Below, piece by piece: positions 1 to 13,569 of a stretch of DNA of 64,000 bases; positions within the stretch are counted from its first letter, which is position 1, and the number at the start of each line of letters is the position of its first letter. The DNA comes from Triatoma infestans (Eukaryota; Arthropoda; Insecta; Hemiptera; Reduviidae). A program made the translations under genes and the position numbers. The notes below the pieces were generated by a model, which did no database searches, had not been told where the DNA came from, and saw nothing but the letters and a program-made list of their open reading frames with translations. The stretch covers positions 1 to 64,000 of the forward strand of contig JAAEAF010014528.1 in the NCBI GenBank assembly GCA_011037195.1, written 5' to 3'.

Positions 1-689
1 TTGCGTATATTTTTGGTATAATTTGATACAGTTATACAACTGTTAGAGGAAGTATTCTGGCGCTAATATTGTAGAATTTTGAAATAATGTTTTTAATGTG
101 ATAATTTATATGGAGATACACCTTTTGAGGACCTTGAGTTCGAACAGATGATTTTTAGTGGAACTAGGTATTAGTGAAGTGTTCAATTTAAGAACATAAT
201 ACCACCCTTTCAATTTCGGCCACTTACTTACCAAGGTTCTTTAATATTAATGGTAATTAGTAGTTAGTATACCAAGTTTAAAGGAAATCGTGGTTTTTTT
301 TTTTGTTTTTTTGAGAAAATTAGGGAAACTGCCGACTAATAGATTTTCTCACAACATTTTATTGATCTTAATAATATAAATAAGATGCAGAAAAATCTGG
401 AGTGAAAGACTCACACAACTTTTCCTTACTGTTGTTAATACGAGTACAACTACTCGTATTAACGACTACAATTACTCGTACAACTACTATATATAAAATG
501 GCACATTTTTTTTAAAAAACTTAAAAATTTACCCATTTGTCCAAACATAAATATAGAAATTATAAGAGACAGGTACCTGGAGGTCTGGTAATAGAGAAAT
601 AATTCTCTATTAGTCCAGGATTGTAGTCCAGAAGAGAGCGTCAATAACATTGAACACGCCTCATATATCATTTGAAACTTCGTGCCACA
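1..689. other. AT-rich intron sequence, upstream part
   Basis: No coding exon seen. It holds a perfect 13-bp hairpin at 434-463 with a 4-nt loop. A stretch at about 570-640 recurs in diverged form at about 7700-7765 (shared pieces include gcgtcaataacatt), so it is part of an unclassified interspersed repeat. Confidence 0.5.
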
Positions 690-1416
690 AATTGCGCATA
701 ACTATGCAAAGTCAATTTTTTGGGGTGGGGAGAATCTTTCAAAAAATAGTCCACAGGTAGTTCTGTATGAAGAGATAGTGCGATATGTTACTATATATAT
801 ATCATTCGAAAAATTAAAAAACAAAAAAATTCAGTAAAGTCCACACTTCCGGTTGATGGATTTTTGCCCAAAACCTCCCAGTCTTAATGGTGGCGGAATA
901 CCAAGTTTGAGCTTCCTGCGATTTTCGAATTGAGATATTTTGTTCATACAGATGATAGAGGACCAAGGCATGCCAGGCGGCGATATATTGGGGGCGTATT
1001 GTAAAAGCACGTCGCAGTTCCCTCGCCGTTTAGTTCTGACCTTCGCTACCTAGGTGCGCTACCAACTGTAGCTTCCCATTTTTTCTCATGATGCTGGTTC
1101 ACCACCGACTTTGTCCTCACGGAAATCGAACCCTCAATTCTCGCATCAAAGGCGAGTGCGCTAGCCACTGGGACCAACGCGTGAGGACTATTTTGATCAT
1201 AGAGTGATCCCCAAATGAAATAATCTCTAGTATGATCTTTCTGTGAGCTTTCGTTTATATATATATATAAACATTCATGCACAAAGACTTTTACTAAAAA
1301 CGACTTTTTCACTCAGGAGCCCTCAAAATGTGAATTTCCGGTGAAAACTAGATATAAAAAAATCTTCCTTCTTAATCAAAATACTTCCTTCTTACAGCAG
1401 TAAGAGAAAGTAAAAA
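690..1416 (-). repeat. FB-like hairpin-ended repeat, copy 1, interrupted by a SINE
   Basis: Read on the - strand, the right end is the family terminus: TTTTACTTTCTC, a loop remnant, then the diverged 'gagttttcaccgg' block (here at about 1335-1350). The left part carries the internal acttccggttgatgg unit near 845-860. A SINE-B copy occupies about 957-1188. The left boundary is approximate. Confidence 0.6.
957..1188 (-). repeat. SINE-B (tRNA-Glu-like head), copy 1
   Basis: On the - strand it starts cacgcgttggtc, followed by an A-box-like segment, a Glu-type anticodon region and a ggttcgattycc B-box. The body includes aactaaacggcg and ends near ggcatgcc. It matches three other copies in the window. 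The 3' end is shorter than in copies 2 and 3. Confidence 0.75.
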
Positions 1417-2127
1417 TAAAAGCAATAAAATCGGATTAACTGAATCCGTGAAACCAGATACAATTTGAGGCTTTACTGCATTAATAAGAAAGAACAATAC
1501 TTTGGTAAAACTGTTACTAACTTTTTGTAAGAATTATTTTGATTGTTTTTCTAAATTTTCAACTACGAATTAATTGTTATCAACATAGGACGATATATAA
1601 AATGTTTATAAATATATTTTTTAAAGCGTTTTTATAATGAGGTGGCTGGCTAATTGTTATGGCAACTCAACGAGAGTTACCAAGAAAAAACTTTTCCCTA
1701 GAGCTAAATACTTTAGATTTTTTTCTGCAATCGTATTGAATTGGTTCTTAATTTAAATAAATATAAACAAATTGTTTTGATCTTAATTAGAGTTGAATAA
1801 TATTACTTTCACACACTAGTGAGAGAAAGTAGTATATAAATCACTAGTGAGAGAAATCTGAACTTTCTTCACTAAATTTAGTTGTAACAATGGTTACATT
1901 ATTCAACGATTGCAGAAAGAAAAAAAAAATCATTTAAATCTAGTATTATTTTCGACAGAACTACTTAAATCGTGATAGTAGAAAATATTCAGCATGCTAG
2001 GCGCTTGATTCGGCAAAATTATCTATGATTGACTTCGTTTATAAAAACGCCTTCAACAAAATATGTTAAAAAATTACAATAAATAAAATATATAACAATT
2101 AAATTTGTAATGTTCTTCTTTGTTTAG
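1417..2127. other. AT-rich intron, nothing recognisable
   Basis: No exon, RNA gene or recognised repeat is visible before the acceptor at 2127. Tracts such as actagtgagagaaa recur at about 1815 and 1845 as a short local duplication. Confidence 0.4.
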
Positions 2128-2233
2128 TATTCTGCCCTACTGAGACTGCCAGATAGCCTATCGTATTCTCAAAAAATGCAATATGTGGACCATATAATAG
2201 ACGTACTTGATCTCAATAACTGCCAAGATACAA
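2128..2233 (+). CDS. ABCG exon a: NBD helical region
   Basis: The exon follows the acceptor tgtttag, starts in phase 0 and encodes 35 residues beginning [16 protein letters not shown] and ending LDLNNCQDT, plus one base. This is the helical segment just before the ABC signature. The donor is A|gtaaca. Walker A should lie in an earlier exon; I saw no GKST-type coding segment in 1-2127. Confidence 0.9.
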
Positions 2234-5200
2234 GTAACATTTAATATATTATAATTTTTTTTTTTTTTTCATCTTTTATTAATTATTTTAAATTTTTTTA
2301 TTATTACTTTTATTTATCATTCCATAGTAATTGGAGATTATATAAAAAGAGGATTATCCGGAGGTGAAAAGAAAAGAGCAAATATCGCTTGCGAACTGTT
2401 AACAAATCCCGCCCTAATGCTTCTTGACGTAAGTATTATTTAATTTTTATTATTTTAATTAATTACCAATTTTTTTTTATTGCACCCATTTTTTTTTTAA
2501 AGACGTCGTAGATGAAAGTAAATCGAAAGAAACTTTCACTTAGTGAACAGTTTAATAGATATTTAATCGATATATTTCATATTCGATTATTTTATAAAAA
2601 ATAAAATTGTAGACATTTTTTACCCTACATAAAAAAAAATTAATAAATTATCAATATTTATGCAAATCCCTTTTATGAATAAAAAATATATTATCATCAA
2701 CTTGTGAACCAGTAATCAGAGAAGAAATGTTAAATTTTTTAAGACCTCAAAACTTAGAATCTAAATTGCAAATGTAATTGACAAATCATTTTAATCTTTT
2801 GAGGAAATGGCTCTTTATACAAGTATGCTAATGTCTTAGAAAAGTAAAAGAAAAAAATGGCACCTGGAACTAATTTAATTAGTTAAGAAATTTAACTTGA
2901 ATACTTTATTTTCCTTAAATTCAGACTGATAATTTTACTTTCGGATCCACTTCCCTCTTACCAATATTGTTTTGTTTCTTTCTAGTTTCTATTCGAAACG
3001 TATAAGACAGTCTGAAACTTTCAGCATATGAAAAAGCTCTATTACTTCAAATTTAAACTTCATATTTCATTTGGCATTATATATATTTATAAGCGCTTTC
3101 ATTTTTCTCCCAAACAGTTTCTGAAATTTTCATTAAATTAACGGGTACTACCGTTAGACTGAATTTTTACTTTCTCTAACTGCTAAAAAGAAGAAGTAAT
3201 ATGATCGTATCAAACTTTCAAAAGGAGTTTTCCCCGAAATTACAAGTTTTGAGGGCCTCTAGTCCGAAAAAAAAGGTTTTTTGTGACTGGAATACTTATA
3301 AGAATGTATTGTGTGTTACATTTCACCACCCGAAGGTTTCAGGACAAAACCCATTAATAAGAAGTGCAACTTAACTGAATGTTTTTTCCTTTCAGCTTTT
3401 TGCGAGTTTATCGAAAACCGGTTTCCAAAGATTTTCTTTTAAATTTCGAATACTATCTAAGCACACATGCCATTGTCTTTCAATGGATTGTCTTGTTCGT
3501 GGATGACGAGGCTGATCGGTTGGCACAAAAAGGGACAGAAACGGTTCAGCCGAACATGCCGGTCTCATGTTTCATATCGTACAAGCGCTGAACACCCATA
3601 CATCTAGTGCGGAAGGAAAGCAATGGTAGGCAATTGTCGAACCAATAGGAGACGCCTTTCCCTCGATTTACCGAGAAAAGTCGGTTTGCCTTACTTCCGC
3701 ATGATAACTGGGCACGACTATTTATTGCCCTACAAAATTTCCATCGAATTGGAGTGATGACGGATCCATCCTGCGTCTTCTGCGGAAGGGGAAACATATG
3801 ATTTCCCATCATCTTGAAGTATGTCCTCGCTTAGCGGACGTGACGAATAATTTTATTAATATCGGACCCCAAATGGAGTATTGGGAAACCTAGACGTCGA
3901 ATGGCCTGAATAACCGCTACCGATGATGGCGTAGTAAAAAAAAAAATAAATAAAAATCTCATACATGCTTATAATTTTTATTTCAAACGAAAATTGGATA
4001 AGAGGAAGTGGGATTTTTTATAGCGTAGGATGTTGCGTTTTTCTAATTTTTCTCAAACAGTTCTAGCAATGTTTTTTTTGTTTTGTTTTTTTTTAAATGT
4101 AGCATGCATTAGACACATCTTAATTGTTTAACTTTGTTCAAAACATTTTTCCGTTTTGCCCTGAAAGAGCAGCGAAATCAGGCTTCCGTTTGAATTGCCA
4201 TTTCAATATAAGGTATACACTGAAAAACCACATACACACAGTTTCAAGTTTGCCAACCATATTGGTCTTCAATTGTTGTAAAAAACGTTTAAAAAAAAAA
4301 AATTCGAAATAGACAGACAAATGTTATTTATTTATTTTTTTGTATAAGCCATTTTAATTCTTTTTTTTAAGCCATAAAGAAACCATACTAAAGATTTGTA
4401 AATAAAGAAAAAAAAAAACTTGAATTACTACCTAACAACAATTTTCGGCCATCTTTTGCTTCAGGCCATTAACTGGTATTTACTTGTTTCAAGGTTTTTC
4501 TACAAGGTTTAGTTTATTATCAGTTTAATAATAAATCCAATGTTTTCTGTTCATACAACATACTAATTCTAAATAGATAAATCTTTGATCTATAGATATA
4601 ATGAGAAATAGTTGAACTGATGGAAGGAAGTCATTTAAATTCACCGAGTCTGGTTCACATTCGTATGTTAGCATTGTTCAATACACAGCTTTTTAGATGT
4701 TTACCATCTCAGTCATAGCTTATTGCTTAAAGAAAATATATGAAGATTCTTTTGTAATTTTAGTGCATCGTTCAGACATTGCGTTCAGATTGAAATATTA
4801 CATGATAAACAGCAGGTACAGCGTAGCATATTGTGTCAAAAACGTAGAGCACGAGACAATTTTATTTTAATATTACGTTATTATAATGAGTTAACGTTTA
4901 TTTTTACACACACACACACACAAAAAAAGGTGGGAAATGAATGGGCAAGCGTTCGAGCCTAACACCAGTAAGTAACCGAAATATTGTAGCTGTAGATAAA
5001 ACGAGCTATCTACAGCCAAGTTTAAACATGAATCATTCCTGAGCAATGGCGATATGAAATTTGGATTCTTTAGAAACAAAAAAATTTTCTCTTTCAATAG
5101 TGAACACAATTTTAAAATTGACAAATTTTCTTGAAACTTAATATCTGAGGGTGAAGTGGGGTGTAGTTAAGGCGGGTGTTGGTGTAGTGGTTATGAGCAT

Positions 5201-8200
5201 GGACTTGTAAGTGGGAGGACCCCAGTTGGAGTCCCGCGTATAACTGCTAAATTTTATATTGGTATGAAAAATGTTAACAGTAAAGTAGGTGCTTCCGCCC
5301 CCATCCTAGTAGTTGGACGTTAAGCCCGCCTGAAAAAATAGGCATTACTTTACTTTTTAATAACTGCCCACAGAGTTGCCCTAACATAAGTATGATGTGT
5401 GAAGCTAGCCATACCAGAAAACTAGATAGATTTATGAACAGTGCATATCAGTAGCAGTTTTGGGATCAATAAACACAACACCACTCTGAAAGACGGATTG
5501 CTTCAATTTCTAAAACATTTTGAAATTGATTTTGAAACGGAAAACACTAGAACTTAGCGTAATTGACAATATCTGTCCGCATTTAAAATTCAGATACTCT
5601 ACAATATATTCTTAATAAATTATAAATTATAGATAAAAGAAAATTTAAAAAAAAAAAATAATAATTCTCTAAAAATTGGAAACCTTGAAATATTAAATAA
5701 AACATTGAAATAATAAGTCCCTGAACTTAACAAAGACGCATATGCAGAAATAATAAGTTAATAACCAATTATATGCACGAAACATTAGTATCAATTATAA
5801 TCTAATTTTATTATATAACTGGGTTGTCTAATTGATGTTAAAAACTAATAGAATTCAGTTTAAATTGAAAAAAATAATTAATAAATTAAGATTAATACGT
5901 TCAAATTGGAATAGATTATACTTAAATAGTTTGCGGAGTGTTTGCAACTAAAAAACGGACATCTAGACTCTATTATTCATTATTAACAAGCCAATTTTAC
6001 ATGTGCCTGGAAAACTATTATTGCATAGTACAAGAATATAATTGAACATTACATAGATTTCTTGTTTTTAAAGTTTCAAACATCTATAATCACTGGCCGG
6101 TCTTACACGGACGGTTCAAGAATGGATGGTAGGTCTGGAGATGCGGTCTATTTTGAGACAGGAGATCATTTGGCAGTATCTCTTGGTGAATGGACCACAG
6201 TCATTCAGACTGAGGTTAATGCAATTCTTTGTTTTATCTTGGATGAGAGGGTACGTAACACTAATTTAAAGGGTGTTTGTATCTGCTCGGACAGCCAAGC
6301 TACGTTGAAGGCGCTTAGTTCGAATGTCTTCACTTACAGATTGGTGTTGGAATGTTCTAAAAGACTGGAAGAGCTTTCTTCTCTGAAGGATGTGCTTCTA
6401 GTCTGGGTACCGGTCATATGGGAATTTTTGGGAATGAGGAGGCGTGTCATCTGGCACGTGTCTGTCAAACTTCCAGTCATGGATAGCTTCACAGCATTCA
6501 ACCTTATGGATGAACACAGTTGGTTGTCGACAGTCCAAAACGCTCATCGGGGGTCCGCACAGGGCTACTAGTGAGACGTTGCTGTGTCTTTCACGGAGCT
6601 CTGTCAGGCATCTGGTTGGATCCCTTATTGTGACATTGTGGTTTAAGGAGACATCTCTATGTAATGGGGCTTATGCAGGATCCATTTTGAGAGTCTGTGA
6701 GACACAGGAGGAAACACCCATTCATCTTATGACAGATTGCCTTGGTTGTGAGGAAATTAGGTTCAGGACCTTTAATCGGAACAGGATATCTGTGGAAGAG
6801 CTTAGGCTATTTCCCCTTAAGGTTATTGTCCGATTTATTCGGACTGCAGTGAATCTTAGTTCGATTAGACCCGGGTCTGGATATTTGTTCTAGACCCGGT
6901 TTGTTGTTGTTTTTCTTGGGTATCTATATGGGCCCAGTGAGGCTTTGGATAGCGTAGGGTTTCCCTCCCCACCGACAAATAATAAATATCTAAACACAAT
7001 AATTACGTCATAATATTTTCCAATAAATTTATCTTTCAAGCTTTCGTACTTATAGTTCTTGCAAAACATACGATTTTTCGGGTTAACAACCACCATATTT
7101 TTCAATTTCGTCCATATTGCAATAGGCTTATATAGAGTAGCGTTAACTAATCAGTATTGGTCTAGTAATCAAGTCAACACTAACTTAAAAGAAGCCTATT
7201 GCAATTTGAGCGAAACATCGCTGTATAAGACCTAAGTGTTTTGAAATATTTCCCATTATGTCATATTTTGTCCAAGTGATTTTCCTATTGGAACCATATT
7301 CATATTGGCTTGAATTTGACCAGCTAAGGTGATTCTATCTAGAGATGAGTTAAAAAAGAAAAAAAGTAAAAAGTTTAATGAAAGACGTTAACCCACTGGG
7401 AGGTCGACTGGGACGCAACGAAACGCTTCAAACTGGCATGAGAAACAAATCAAAACCAAACTGTCTCCAATTTTCAAAAAAAGTTTTAAATCAGTTTTTA
7501 TTTTGTTAGACTTCTGCCAAAATGCATATCATGGAAAAGGCACATTAAGATGAACCGTGACGTAAAGAACGATGAAAATCAAATGAAAATTTTTTAAACA
7601 ATTTAATCCAAAATAAAAAAAAAAAAATGTGGTTTGAAACACTCATCCCATTTTTCCTTACTAAATTTTTTCTAAACTACAAAATTTACTTATTTGTACT
7701 TACCTACCTGGCGGGTAATAGAAGTACTTACATTGTAGTCTAGAAAAGAACGTCAATAACATTCAAAATCAAATTATTTTTTTCGGAAAATGTTACAAAT
7801 AAAACCGATAATATATTTATCTGTGCAGCTGGTATTCGAAGCATAAAGGAAAATGTTATAGTGGTTTTCGAGAAAATTCCAAAAATAATCGTACGGATAG
7901 CGTAGAGTTTGGTCCGTCCTCACAGACAAATAATAATAATAATAATGGTCATTGGCGCACGGCAAACTTCCTTAGTCGGTGGTGAGAATAAGTCTAAGGG
8001 CAGCACTGTCTGAACTGGAACCCGTGACCTCCGCATATGAATCCAGCATGCCAACACTTTTCAACTATTTATAATGGGTTATATATATATATATATATGA
8101 AATAGATAGAAAAATTTCCCATTATTTTTAAACTTACAAGAAAAGGAGTGCCATCTTTGTTCGTTATCATTTATTTCCATGATGCTGGGCTATTTCATTT

Positions 8201-11200
8201 AAAACGTAAGAATTTAGAATGTTATGAAATAATAATTAACTAGCAATGATCATTGATTAATTAAAAAATAATTCAGCAATAATAATCATTTATTTCGATG
8301 AAATATTTCCATTAATGCTGAATATAAGGTGGCAAATGGAAAAGTGCAACGAATGAGGAACAAAATTAATTCAAAATAATTAATTATTACTAATTTATAA
8401 CTTATTACTCGCAATCGTGTCAGACTTTTACTTCCTCCTACTCCTAGCAAGTATCGAGATCGCATCCAGTTATATAAATTGAGTTTTTCCCTAAATACGA
8501 AAAATATATTTTCTAGTAAATTTAATAAATGTCAAAACACCAGTTTTCCTGGAAAGCTTTCCCAATAAAAGTGATATGCCTATATTTATATTTATAAGTA
8601 TTTAATATGGAAATTTTAAAATAATTGTTAGAGCCATTTTCGAGGAAGTACCTCCCCCCCCCCAAAATTGAAAAAAAAAGTTGCATGAATCTGGTTGTTA
8701 AATTTTGACTGCAATCTTCGTGCCTGATCTCTCATGGTGTTACCTGATCTGAATACAAAGTTTAATCTTCCTGTGATTTGTCGTTATTATCCCCATCGCC
8801 ACCCCCCGCCGATTCACTTTAAAAGTCATATTTTTCTTGTGAAAATTCAATGTGGAAAATCTGATACGATCGTTTGTATTTCCTCTTACAGGAGTAAGTG
8901 GAAAATAGAATAACCTGAAGGTAGTATTTCTTATAATAGTGAAGTTCCCAAAAAACTTTCGGCCAGTTGCCAAACATTTATAATAGCAGCATTCCTAACC
9001 ATTGGATGAGAAGGGTAAATAGTGGGTACGGTTGGGGATGGAGAAGACGTAAGTGTAATAAACCAAAAAGACATTAAGAGAGAGAACAGTGCAGTGTGAT
9101 GGAGATAGTGCCTCTAAAATATTGTCGCGGTGTAATTAGTTTGTAGCCGGAGATCTTACATTTGTTTTATTTTTTATTTTATTTTTTTTTTACTTTCAAG
9201 TCTTTAGAATGTTTTCTACCCCTACCCTCCTCCCTAATCTTTTTTTTTCCTATTGCAACCTCCACATGTAATTTATGATTTATTATGTATGTATGCAAAG
9301 GAATCTAATTTGTGATTATTCGCATAGAAATGTCTAATTTCCATATTCATAAGAACTATTTATTTCAAGTAAAGCTGACGTTAATAAATCATGTTTCTTA
9401 AATCGTTAGGTAGCTCTTGTATTGTCATTATTTGATGGCCCCAAGTGTAAGTTCCCGCCCGTATTATATATTTTGTAAAATCGATATTTCGTGGATAGCA
9501 ATAGGCTTTCCTTAGAGTTTATTAATTGGTTTAGTTTTAAATTTGTGCACTTTGAATTGTGCTTTGTAAAACCCTGAATAGAAATAAAGTCGCAATTTTG
9601 AAATATTCTGTTAACAAATACACACATAAATGAGTGTGTTTGCGAATGCCAGTAATGTGGCGAGAAAAATACCAGTATCGTTATTGGAAATACTATTGGC
9701 ATTGGAACCACTATAACATTCGGTTGTAGAGGAGGAAACGAAATCATCTTAGGATGAAATGCAAAGGAGAATAGACGAGAACTTTTAGGGGTGGTCACAC
9801 TAAGATTAACGGTAAAAATAAGGCAAGCGTCTCCAAAATTGATGAGATGAGTTAGAAGTGTGGATTCGAGGGAGGTTACTGATCAGTATTAGCAGCACTA
9901 TGGAGGAAGACACCCTCAAAGGGCTTAAGGAGATAAGTAGTGGCATTATTAGCTGTTTCTATGATGGCTCCAGGCACAAAGAAACTGGTATTCTGGGGCT
10001 GAACAAAGGATGATCAATGGCTTTAGGGGTATGGCCTCTGTTTTCTAGATTGAGATCATTAGTATGCTGCTATAGGGTGGAAGAGTTGAATAAATCGTAC
10101 TAGAACTCCAAACTAGTGAATGAATGTAGGAGAAGACCTAAGGCCTCGCTCAGAGAAGCTTTTTATAGACCTCTTCTGGGTACCCGGCCCCGCGGGTATA
10201 GAGGGCAGTGAAAGGGCGGACGGACTGGCTAAAGTGGAATCCACATTATCATTTTGTTGTCCCGAGTCTGCAATAGCCATCACTAAGCAATTGTACGACA
10301 GAGAAGTTAAAGTGGAGCAAAATGAAAATTGGAGAAGCACTGGAGGGATTCGGTATGGTGTCTCCAGGATAAAAGATTTATAAAAGGTACAAGACTGGAG
10401 GACTTTAAGTAATCTTCTATTCCCTTAGTAGCATACAACTGAGAATCCTAGTAGACGTATAGGCGGGCAGGCCCGCAGTAGGTGTATAGTTAGTCACTTA
10501 CACAAAATAGGCAGGGTACCTTAAAAAGGGAGGCCAACACTCTAAAGGGAATGCTTGGAAGAGTTGGAGTTTAAAGATATCTTAAGATGAACTTGTATGG
10601 CTCCCTTTCCTTTCAGTATTTTTATATAGAATGTTGAGGTAATAAATTGTAAGTGTTTTCAGTGTATAATATTGTGAGCTAGTGTTTGCGCTTTCAACTA
10701 CAGATTAACATCACTCACCCCTAAGATGTATTGGGTCTTGTAGGTGTCAGTGTTATTCGTACATAGAGGCTTGAACTAACAATCCATATAGGCATCAAAA
10801 TGTGGCTAGTTCAATTCTCCCATTGGCTAAAAACTTTTCTAACATTTACTAAGTATTTTCAGAAAAAAAGAAGAACTAAATTCAAATTCGTAATTGAAAT
10901 TATTCCTTTAACACAATAATAAATCATAATTTTTTCTTGCAATATCCTATATATATAAAAAAAAAATTAAATAAATAAAATCAAATGAAAAAAAAACTGC
11001 CTATTGACCTTGTATGACCTTTATTTCATTCGCCCACTAAATGACCTCCAAATAAATAACAAAATTAAAAAAAGAAAAAAAAATCTTGTCTTATTGGAAA
11101 AAGTGGAGATGACATTACTCATGTAACATACATTAAAACTATTAAAAAACAAAAAAAATATGCATATCGACGTAAATGGTTTGTTAGATATCTATTGTTT

Positions 11201-12097
11201 GCAAAACTACATTGCCCTAACCATATATAGTTGTGTTTGTGTCGTTTATTTTTTCAAAAAGTAATTTTTCATTTCGTATTATTCAAATAGACTTCAATAT
11301 ATGTCTGTTTCAATTATATTAAAAACAAAAAAAAAAAAAACAATATCACAGCAATGAACAATTCAAATCAATACAAATAACTTACGATATATTTTTAAGA
11401 CAAGTGTAATAAATATATTGTAATTTTATATGTCTGTATGTCTGACTGTGTTTTATATATATATATACCAACCTAATTCAAGTCTCACAGAATATTTTTA
11501 TCTGTCTGTCTTATAATTCTATTCAAGAGAAAAATTTAAAAATAACCAAATCTTCAAAACTGAAAAACTGTTCAATAAAAACGCACTTCCGGTTTACCAA
11601 TTTTCTTGAAACTCGGAATTTTGGACATCTATTTATTTCTAATTAATTTTCTTTAGATGGTAAGAATCGTATAATCAACTATGATAGTACTTTAGAGAAA
11701 AACATAACCCCACCCTTCCTTAAAAAAAGCTCCCTTAAATGAGTTTACCCGGAGAAATGTTTCAAATTAAAGTTGCAGCTCCTTTGGATATGTAGTTTAC
11801 ATACTTAGTTTAAAGAAAATAATAAAAAAACTGAAAAATATTTTTCAGTAAAAACATACTTCCGGTCATCAAATTTCCTTCAAACTCATAATTTCATGAA
11901 CATAATTTAATTATAATTAATATTATTTAGATGATGGAATTGCGTAATAAACTGAAATAATACTTTTTACTTTCTCTTACTCCTAGTAAGAGGAAGTATT
12001 GTAATCGTGTCAAATTTTCGATATTGAGTTTTCACCGCAAATATCCGTTTTGAGGTCCCCAGACTCCAAAAAAGTGGTTTTTAGCAAATGGTTGGTT

Positions 12098-12139
<42 letters not shown>

Positions 12140-13526
12140 GTATGTATGTAAACAGCATAGCTCAAAAACGAAAAATCTTAGAAAGTTCAAACTTGATATT
12201 CCGCTTAGGTATCATCATAGGATCAGACAGTGGGTCAGCTGTCGAAATTCCTCAACCGGAAGTACCACTTTACTAGTTGGTATTTTTACGTTTTTGCGAT
12301 TTTCTCAAAAATCGCTCCAATGATTTTCTTCCAACTTGGTATATCAACTACACATAGTAACAGCTACAACTTTCATTTGAAACATTTCTCTGGGAAAATT
12401 CATTAAAGGGCACTTATAGGGGAGGGATGGGGTTACGTTTACATCTGAAGTGCTATTTCTGTTTATTAGACAATTCAATCATCTAAATAATATTAATTAA
12501 AATTAATTATGTTGTTGAAATTCCGAGTTTGAAAAAACCGGATAACCGGAAGTGCGTTTACTTTACCATTTTACTAAATGATTTTTTTCACTTTTTCGCG
12601 ATTTTCTCAAAAATTCTCCGCGACAAAAAGATCTAGAACTTTTATTTAAAACATTTCTCTAGGAAAATTCATTTAAGGCACTTTTAGGGGAGGGATGGGG
12701 TTACAGCTTCCTCTAAAGTGGTATCATAGTTGATTATACAATTCTATCATCCAAACAAAATTAATCAGAAATAAATAGTTGGCCTAAATTCTAAGTTTTA
12801 AGAAAATTAGTAAGCCGGAAGTGCGCTTTTACTGAACAGTTTTCGACGCAATTGGGTTATATTTGGTACACAAACCTTTGTCAATTATAATTTTGAGAAC
12901 AGGAGTAAGAGAAAATTGTGTGAGTGTTTCACACCAGATTTTTTTTTTTTTTAATTGTCTGTGGGGTGGGATCAATGTGCTGTTCAAAGCCCTTCTGGGC
13001 TCATATTGCTACCCCAAGGTTCGGAACCTTCTCAGTGCACTGCCGGCATCCGGACAGTGTTCTCTCGTTACAGACAACGCTGTAAGAGGCTCATGGGAAG
13101 AAAAAATCTAAAGGCAGCAGCTGGACTCGAACCCGGGACCGCCGCATTGCTGGTCCAGCGCGCTACCACTGAGCTAATCCCTTCCCTGAAATAACACTTT
13201 AGAAGTAAACCTACCCCCACTCCTCCCTCAAAAGTGCCCTTAAATCTATTTTCTTGGAAAAATTTTCAAATAAAAGTTGTAGAACTTTGTATGTGTAATT
13301 GATGTAATTGAAGTTTAAAGAAAAAAAAATCGCTGGAGGGATGTTTGAGAAAATTGGAAAAAAGTGAAAAAAAATACATTTATATTCATTAAGTGGTAGG
13401 TACTTCCGGTTGAGGAATTTTGAAGACAATAACACTTACTGTCGAATCCCATGGTGTTACCTAAACGGAGAATCAAGTTTCTGCGATGTTTTTTTATTTT
13501 TCAGGTATGCTGTTCAATTACATACA

Positions 13527-13569
<43 letters not shown>

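Noticed and set aside
3546..3812. 88-codon - strand frame
   Set aside because: Antisense shadow of the LINE 3' end at 3475-3957, whose + strand motifs are recognisable.
9406..9798. 130-codon open frame on the - strand
   Set aside because: No recognisable domain, lies within intron DNA of a + strand gene, and its composition matches the surrounding AT-rich sequence.
10113..10340. 75-codon - strand frame
   Set aside because: Antisense of the RNase H remnant on the + strand ([19 protein letters not shown]).
12088..12323. Overlapping + frames with Cys-Val repeats
   Set aside because: They read a (GT)n microsatellite inside an FB-like repeat; not coding.
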